Origin: Sphingomonas sp. IBVSS2 | GTDB lineage: Bacteria > Pseudomonadota > Alphaproteobacteria > Sphingomonadales > Sphingomonadaceae | Length of the DNA: 64,000 bases | Reading direction: 5' to 3' | Assembly (NCBI RefSeq): GCF_002127225.1 | Contig: NZ_NFUR01000007.1 | Coordinates: 62,001-126,000, forward strand | Shown: positions 59,522 to 64,000 of the stretch, one piece after another | Position numbering within the stretch: position 1 is the first letter of the stretch | How the letters are laid out: every line of letters starts with the position of its first letter | Notes under the pieces: generated by a model | Told to the model about the DNA's origin: nothing | The model's input: the letters and a program-made list of their open reading frames with translations, nothing else | Database searches by the model: none | Program-made: the position numbers and the translations under genes

Positions 59522-60472
59522 TCAGGCGCTGCCATATGCCGCCGCCGCGCCGATCAGCTCGAGATCGTTGCGGTTGACCAGCACTGCCGGGACTTCGGAG
59601 AGCTGGCGGCGGAACACGGCCTTGCCCTCCATCCGGCGGCGAAAGCCCCGATCCATGAGATGGGCGTGGAGTGCGCGGCTGATCGCGCCGGTGAGATAGA
59701 CGCCGTCCCAGGCGCCGAAGGCGAGCGCGAGGTCCCCGGCAAAGGCGCCGAGATGCTCGACGAACATGCGCACCACCGCCGCCGCGACCGGATCGCGCGC
59801 GGTGCCGCGGGTGACGTCCTCGGGCGAGGCCAGCCTGGTGCCGCCGGACAATGCTTCATAGGCGAGGCACAGCCCGGGCGCGCTGAGCAGCGTCTCCACG
59901 TCGAGCGCATGGCCGCGCTTCCGGCAGAATTCGGCGAATGTGCGCTCGTCCGCCGTCTCGGGCGCGAAGGCGATGTGGCCGGCCTCGCTCTGCACGGGGA
60001 CGAGCCGGCCACCCGCGCTGATCAACGCAGCGACGCCGAGCCCGGTGCCGGTGCCGATCACGACATAATTGCCGCCGGGCTCGACGGGGCGGGGCGGCGG
60101 CCCGTGCAGCGGGGTGAAGGCGCTGGGCGGCAGGGTGGTGAGCGCCAGCGCGTTGGCGGCGCATTCATTGAGCGCGCGGGGCGGCGCGCGCAGCACCGCC
60201 TCGACGCCGGAGAGCGAGATGTACCAGCGGCTGCCCGTCAGGTTGATCAGGTCGCCACGGGCCGCGCCGGCCACCGCCAGCACGCTTGGCAATCTGGCGT
60301 CCTGCAGGCCGAGGCCGCTCAGATAGGAGACGAGGGCGCTGGTGAAGGTGGGATGCTCGCTGGTCGAGAAGCGCCGGATGTCGCGCGGAGCCGCTCCCGC
60401 CTCGCCGCCGGTCAGCCCGAACCGCACCGATTGGCGGCCGATATCGGCCACCAATGCCAAGCCCTCGCCCAT
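59522..60472 (-). CDS. glucokinase-like ROK-independent (Glk family) protein, divergent
   Basis: A 316-aa PF02685-like protein starting at ATG 60472. Conserved: ADIG near residue 10, the GTGTGLGVA phosphate loop, SEAGHIAFAP (E-x-G-H glucose ligands), DVETLLSAPGLCLAYEAL (distal Glu) and GAFAGDLALAFGAWDGVYLTGAI. Not conserved: the usual DIGGTNARF reads DIGRQSVRF, and the catalytic Asn-Asp (INDF) position reads LNEC. It may be a functioning variant, or a paralogue with altered activity; the changes lie at the ATP- and base-catalysis sites. Confidence 0.82.
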   Translation of the reverse strand: MGEGLALVADIGRQSVRFGLTGGEAGAAPRDIRRFSTSEHPTFTSALVSYLSGLGLQDARLPSVLAVAGAARGDLINLTGSRWYISLSGVEAVLRAPPRALNECAANALALTTLPPSAFTPLHGPPPRPVEPGGNYVVIGTGTGLGVAALISAGGRLVPVQSEAGHIAFAPETADERTFAEFCRKRGHALDVETLLSAPGLCLAYEALSGGTRLASPEDVTRGTARDPVAAAVVRMFVEHLGAFAGDLALAFGAWDGVYLTGAISRALHAHLMDRGFRRRMEGKAVFRRQLSEVPAVLVNRNDLELIGAAAAYGSA

Positions 60473-60714
60473 TTGGCGCACCCCCTGTTTCGCCGGCCTC
60501 GCTTTGCGAGGTCTGGATTCATTCTCGCCGGCAATCCCTCCGCGCGTAACAAGATTATGATTGGCAGCGTTGTCAGAGAGTAAATCGAACAACTGCGCCC
60601 ATGCAAGCGGCTTTGTTACATGCGGATTTACATCGCTGCACAGGGCGTTACGGCGCGACAGCGCGTCGACCTTCGGCATATCCTCTCGCCGGATCCACTT
60701 TGGGAGAGAGACGG

Positions 60715-61194
60715 ATGAAGGTGCTTTTCGCGATCCTGCTGGCGGCTGGCCTGGGCCATGCCGCGCCTGCCCTGGCCCAGCAGGCGGCGCCGTCGCCGCT
60801 GCTCGGCAGCTGGGCGGTCGATCTCGAGCGCTTGCCGATGCCGCCGGAGGCGCGGCCGAAGAGCGTGACGATCACCTATAGCGAGGTGGCCGGCGGCCGG
60901 TGGCAGACCAGGGTCGACATCATCGGCAAGGATTACGAGAACCATACGGCCGGCACCTATACGCCCGACGGCACGCCCTATGTGGTGGAGGGCAGCCCGG
61001 AAGCCGATATCGCCGCGGTCAAGCTGCCGGCGCCCAATGTGCTGGTGATGGTGCTCGGCAAGGGCGGCGTCCCCGCCTCGACGCGGATCTACACGGTCGC
61101 TCCGGACGGGAAGACCATGATCGAGACCGCCGGCTATATCGGCGCGGACGGCAAGCCGGTGATGCGGACGAACTATTTCAACCGGGTTCGGTAG
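60715..61194 (+). CDS. secreted lipocalin-like protein
   Basis: A 159-aa protein starting at ATG 60715 (GGGAGAGAG upstream) with a signal peptide ending PALAQ. The mature part opens LLGSWAVDLERLPMPPEARPKSVTITY, then GGRWQTRVDIIGKDYENHTAGTY and ends AGYIGADGKPVMRTNYFNRVR, a lipocalin/LolA-like beta pattern common in sphingomonad secreted proteins. Function unknown. It is divergent from the glucokinase-like gene. Confidence 0.75.
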   Translation: MKVLFAILLAAGLGHAAPALAQQAAPSPLLGSWAVDLERLPMPPEARPKSVTITYSEVAGGRWQTRVDIIGKDYENHTAGTYTPDGTPYVVEGSPEADIAAVKLPAPNVLVMVLGKGGVPASTRIYTVAPDGKTMIETAGYIGADGKPVMRTNYFNRVR

Positions 61195-61290
61195 ACGCAT
61201 CCGTTGCGGGCCAGTCTCCCGGCACATGATCGATCCGGATGTAGGTTCGGCGTGGCGGCAATCCTGCCGCTGCAACAGGAAGGTGAACCT

Positions 61291-61383
61291 ATGTCATTCG
61301 CCGATCTGTGCCTGTTCCTTGGCGTGCTGTTCGCCTTTGCGACCCTGGTCGTGAAGGCGATCGAGGCGACTCGAAAGAAATAG
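61291..61383 (+). CDS. 30-aa hydrophobic membrane peptide, toxin-like
   Basis: Starts at ATG 61291 with AGGAAGGTGAA upstream, a strong ribosome-binding site. The peptide has one membrane segment (LGVLFAFATLVVKAIEATRK) and ends in RKK. The FATLVV string and basic tail resemble the holin-like toxins of type I toxin-antitoxin modules, known mainly from Firmicutes. Immediately downstream (from 61394) is a run of hairpins. No homologue can be named with certainty. Confidence 0.65.
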   Translation: MSFADLCLFLGVLFAFATLVVKAIEATRKK

Positions 61384-61393
61384 GTGCACGGGC

Positions 61394-61585
61394 GGGGCTC
61401 GAGCTGACACTCGGGCCCCAAACGTTTGAGCCCCGGTTGCTGACACAACCGGGGCTCACAGAAAGGCGCCTATGTCATCGCCTGCCATCCGAATAGCATG
61501 GCGGACGTTGATCTTCAACGAAGGGCGGCCTGGCAGCCGGGCCCCGAACGATTTGGGCCCCGATCGCTGCCACGATCGGGGCCCA
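61394..61585. repeat. four consecutive hairpins with CTGNCA hexaloops
   Basis: Hairpin 1: GGGGCTCGAG/CTCGGGCCCC with loop CTGACA (61394-61419). Hairpin 2: TGAGCCCCGGTTG/CAACCGGGGCTCA with loop CTGACA (61427-61458). Hairpin 3, imperfect: around 61523-61547 with loop CTGGCA. Hairpin 4: TGGGCCCCGATCG/CGATCGGGGCCCA with loop CTGCCA (61554-61585). Stems differ while loops are kept, and pairing is preserved by compensatory change. It occupies the 277-bp gap between the small peptide and the thiolase gene. Confidence 0.8.
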
Positions 61586-61659
61586 TATCAACGGGACGAA
61601 CCCAATGACGCTTGCAACACCTCTATTGCATTGCAGATGTCATCCTTCAACGAAGGGCG
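61513..61659. repeat. direct repeat CTTCAACGAAGGGCG flanking the hairpin array
   Basis: The 15-mer occurs at 61513-61527 (preceded by AT) and 61645-61659 (preceded by AT/C), 132 bp apart. Hairpins 2 and 4 are 127 bp apart. The spacing suggests a diverged tandem duplication of a unit of about 130 bp. Confidence 0.6.
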
Positions 61660-61660
61660 A

Positions 61661-62839
61661 TCACAGCACCTCGAACAGGCCGGCCGCGCCCATGCCGCCG
61701 CCGATGCACATGGTGACGACGACATATTTCGCGCCGCGGCGCTTGCCTTCGATCAGCGCATGGCCGGTCATGCGGGCGCCCGACATGCCATAGGGGTGGC
61801 CGATCGAGATCGCGCCGCCATTGACGTTGAGCAGCTCGTTCGGGATGCCGAGCTGGTCCTGGCAATACAGCACCTGCACCGCGAACGCCTCGTTCAGCTC
61901 CCACAGGCCGATATCGTCCATCTTGAGGTTGTAGCGCTCGAGCAGCTTCGGGATCGCGAAGACCGGGCCGATGCCCATCTCGTCCGGCTTGGTGCCGGCG
62001 ACGGCCATGCCGACATAGCGGCCGAGCGGCGTGAGGCCACGCTTCTCCGCCACCTTCTCCTCCATCAGCACGCTGGCCGAGGAGCCGTCCGACAGCTGCG
62101 AAGCGTTGCCGGCGGTGACGGTGCCGTTCGGCAGCACCGGCTGGAGCGAGGCCAGGCCCTCGGCGGTCGTCTCGGGGCGGTTGCCCTCGTCCTTGGCGAG
62201 CGTGATCTCCTTCTGGGAGACTTCCTTGGTCTCCTTGTTGACGACGTTCATCGTCGCGGTGACCGGCACGATCTCGTCGTCGAACTTGCCCGCGGCCTGC
62301 GCGGCGGCGGTGCGCTGCTGCGACTGGAGGGCATATGCATCGCAGCGGTCGCGGCCGATGCCGTAGCGGGCGGCGACCACTTCGGCGGTCTGCAGCATCG
62401 GCATGTAGATGTCGCCATGCATCGCGAGCAGCTCGCGATCGGGCTCGACGCGCATCTGCGGGGTCTGGACCAGGCTGATCGATTCGACGCCGCCGCCGAT
62501 GGCGATGTCCATATTGTCGACGATGATCTCCTTGGCGGCGGTCGCGATGGCCATCAGGCCCGAGGCGCACTGGCGATCGACCGACATGCCGGCGACGGTG
62601 ACGGGCAGGCCGGCGCGCAGCAGCGCGGTGCGGGCGATGTTGCCGGCCTGGCTGCCCTGCTGGAGCGCGGCGCCGAACACGACGTCCTGCACTTCCGCCG
62701 GATCGATGCCGGCGCGCTCGACGGCGGCCTTGATCGAATGCGCGCCGAGCGTCGGCGCCGGCGTGGCGTTGAACGCACCGCGATAGGCGCGGCCGATGCC
62801 GGTACGGGCAGTGGAGACGATGACTGCGGAGCGAGACAT
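61661..62839 (-). CDS. acetyl-CoA acyltransferase (thiolase)
   Basis: A 392-aa thiolase starting at ATG 62839 (AAGGAGAA upstream). The nucleophilic Cys is C91 in DRQCASGLMAI; the other catalytic residues lie in ELNEAFAVQVL, SIGHPYGMSGARM (His) and TMCIGGGMGAAGLF (second Cys). It is likely the beta-oxidation type (FadA) rather than biosynthetic, as the following genes on the strand act on unsaturated acyl groups. First gene transcribed after the MaoC and carboxymuconolactone genes. Confidence 0.9.
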   Translation of the reverse strand: MSRSAVIVSTARTGIGRAYRGAFNATPAPTLGAHSIKAAVERAGIDPAEVQDVVFGAALQQGSQAGNIARTALLRAGLPVTVAGMSVDRQCASGLMAIATAAKEIIVDNMDIAIGGGVESISLVQTPQMRVEPDRELLAMHGDIYMPMLQTAEVVAARYGIGRDRCDAYALQSQQRTAAAQAAGKFDDEIVPVTATMNVVNKETKEVSQKEITLAKDEGNRPETTAEGLASLQPVLPNGTVTAGNASQLSDGSSASVLMEEKVAEKRGLTPLGRYVGMAVAGTKPDEMGIGPVFAIPKLLERYNLKMDDIGLWELNEAFAVQVLYCQDQLGIPNELLNVNGGAISIGHPYGMSGARMTGHALIEGKRRGAKYVVVTMCIGGGMGAAGLFEVL

Positions 62840-62853
62840 GGACTTATTCTCCT

Positions 62854-63405
62854 TCAGGCGGCGGGAAAGCGTGCCGCTTGGGTTTCGAGGGGAAGATCGA
62901 ACGCGCCGCAGATGAGCGCCACGCCGTGGTAGAAGGCAACGAGCTGGACGATTTCGAACGCCTGCTCGTCGCTGAAATGCGCCTTGAGGCCGGCCCAGGC
63001 GTCGCCGTCCAGCCGGCGATCGTCGAGCAAGGCGTCGACCGTGGCGAGGAGCACGCGCTCCTCCGGGCTCCATATCGCGGCGTCGGCAGGACCGTGCACG
63101 GTGGCGTGGAGCTGGGTCGTGTCCAGCTCTACGGCCGCCGCGAAAATCGCCGCATGGACGCCCCACTCATATTCGCAGCCGCACCGTGCCGTCGTGCGGT
63201 GGATGACGATCTCGCGCTGCCGAAGCGAGAGCGGGCTATCGCGGTCGAGCAGCGAGCCGGCCGAGAATTTCGTCCAGGCGCGATCGGATTTCGCCAGGGT
63301 GGTGAACAGCCGCAGCGGCTCGGCACCGCGCATCAGCACCTTCATCTGGGCATCGAACGCGGGGGGGAACGGCCTTTCGAGGGGAGCGATGCGGGGCGCG
63401 CTCAT
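62854..63405 (-). CDS. carboxymuconolactone decarboxylase-family protein
   Basis: A 183-aa AhpD/CMD-like protein starting at ATG 63405 in an ATGA overlap with the MaoC gene. The helical bundle core is LSLRQREIVIHRTTARCGCEYEWGVHAAIF, with the Cys-x-Cys near residue 75 and the His about nine residues later, as in the CMD/AhpD redox class. Residue patterns suggest a disulfide reductase or a decarboxylase. Middle gene of a three-gene lipid or aromatic operon. Confidence 0.86.
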   Translation of the reverse strand: MSAPRIAPLERPFPPAFDAQMKVLMRGAEPLRLFTTLAKSDRAWTKFSAGSLLDRDSPLSLRQREIVIHRTTARCGCEYEWGVHAAIFAAAVELDTTQLHATVHGPADAAIWSPEERVLLATVDALLDDRRLDGDAWAGLKAHFSDEQAFEIVQLVAFYHGVALICGAFDLPLETQAARFPAA

Positions 63406-63857
63406 ACATATACCAGCGCGATCCACTCGGCGATCAGCGCCGGCTTCGCCTCGCCTTCGATCTCGAGCGCATATTCCTGGACCTGTTCCCAGACACCGGG
63501 CTTGCGCTCGGTGAATTTCAGCAGCTTGAAACGGCCGCGGACGCGCTTGCCCGAGCGTACCGGCTGCATGAAGCGGACTTTGTTGCCGCCATAATTGACT
63601 CCCATTTTCGCGCCTTCGATCGCCGGCGCATCGGTGCGCGCGGCGAGCATCGGCATCAGCGAGAGCGTGAGGAAGCCATGGGCGATGGTGCCGCCGAACG
63701 GCGTCTGCGCGGCGCGGACGGGGTCGACATGGATGAACTGGTGGTCGCCGGTCGCCTCGGCGAACTGGTCGATCATCGCCTGGGTCACTTCCACCCAGTC
63801 GGAAACGCGTTCGGTGCCGATGCTCTCGGCCATCTGCTGCACGGTGATCGTCGCCAA
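63402..63857 (-). CDS. MaoC-family enoyl-CoA hydratase
   Basis: A 151-aa hotdog-fold hydratase. The active-site Asp and His are in FAEATGDHQFIHVDPVRAAQTPFGGTIAHGFLTLSLMP, the canonical MaoC/hydratase-2 sequence. The rest (VNYGGNKVRFMQPVRSGKRVRG) is typical too. First gene of the operon with the CMD-like protein and thiolase, consistent with acyl-CoA degradation. Confidence 0.92.
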   Translation of the reverse strand: MATITVQQMAESIGTERVSDWVEVTQAMIDQFAEATGDHQFIHVDPVRAAQTPFGGTIAHGFLTLSLMPMLAARTDAPAIEGAKMGVNYGGNKVRFMQPVRSGKRVRGRFKLLKFTERKPGVWEQVQEYALEIEGEAKPALIAEWIALVYV

Positions 63858-63919
63858 GATAGCGGTCCTCTCGCCTGTTCTGCGCCCATCTAGTGGCGAG
63901 GCGGTGGCTCCCGCAAGCC

Positions 63920-64000
63920 TCAGCCGACCGGAAATTTGAAAGTCACGACTGACGTAGCGTCCGGCTGGGGACGGAACGTGGAGTCGACGCGGCGATGATG
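63920..64000 (-). CDS. C-terminal end of a gene beyond the right edge
   Basis: Twenty-six codons and a TGA in one frame encode a tail rich in polar residues ending DATSVVTFKFPVG. The final strand resembles the C-terminus of secreted or TonB-C-like proteins. Only the end is present, so no function can be assigned; the spacing (63858-63919) to the MaoC start is consistent with a separate gene. Confidence 0.4.
   Translation of the reverse strand, partial: HHRRVDSTFRPQPDATSVVTFKFPVG

Noticed and set aside
61472..62932. A 486-codon plus-strand frame across the hairpin array and thiolase gene
   Set aside because: Antisense to the thiolase; no family signal. The first part runs through palindromes.

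Overview
The window looks like chromosomal DNA of a GC-rich alphaproteobacterium, most likely Sphingomonadaceae (Sphingomonas or a close relative). The grounds are base composition, TIGR01782-type and other large TonB-dependent receptors, Cpa-type pilus genes, a ManD close to the Novosphingobium enzyme, a split gcvPA/gcvPB, intracellular PHA depolymerase, and the short palindromic intergenic repeats common in this group. There are no tRNA, rRNA, CRISPR, phage or insertion-sequence genes in the window.

Layout. 1-0.8 kb: end of a pilus locus (cpaB, cpaA). 0.9-3.1 kb: alpha/beta hydrolase, FAD oxidoreductase and a 57-aa YegP-like protein. 3.2-14.3 kb: a uronate-polysaccharide utilisation locus with D-mannonate dehydratase, a divergent GntR/FCD regulator, a secreted lyase-like protein, a TonB receptor, an alginate-lyase-family protein, DUF4861 and GH88/105. 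A shared 14-bp operator-like motif lies before four of its transcription units. 14.4-16.7 kb: thioesterase, a small protein, and a secreted alpha/beta hydrolase divergent from an OhrR-like MarR regulator. 16.9-26.4 kb: an envelope-related two-component cluster (two response regulators, one histidine kinase, outer-membrane barrel, lipoprotein, polysaccharide deacetylase, acetyltransferase, two serine hydrolases). Five promoter regions here carry the same 11-bp-phased CGCAA direct repeat. 26.6-29.7 kb: a second TonB receptor. 29.8-33.0 kb: ispH-thrB-rnhA and a lipoprotein. 33.2-38.9 kb: a tandem glycine riboswitch followed by gcvT-gcvH-two lipoproteins-gcvPA-gcvPB and a strong terminator. 39-52.8 kb: mixed housekeeping and accessory genes (proS, glpD, rnr, pectinesterase, DMT transporter, PilZ and others). 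53-54 kb: ohrR/ohr pair. 54-57.5 kb: an ABC exporter and a broken carbamoyltransferase. 57.7-64 kb: PHA depolymerase, a divergent glucokinase, a 30-aa membrane peptide followed by a run of hairpins, and a thiolase/MaoC lipid operon.

The most interesting signals are (i) the CGCAA-N6-CGCAA sites in 17-22 kb, a probable response-regulator regulon; (ii) the small hydrophobic ORF at 61291 with four consecutive CTGNCA-loop hairpins; (iii) the ATTGGCCTKACCAM operators of the polysaccharide locus; (iv) two OhrR paralogues with the same TATCGCGATA operator core; (v) a pair of paralogous lipoproteins inside the glycine-cleavage operon; and (vi) a carbamoyltransferase that has apparently lost an internal block together with its reading frame. 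Start codons were chosen by ribosome-binding site, signal peptide and overlap with the upstream gene, and often differ from the longest open frame. All assignments come from reading the sequence; no database search was run.
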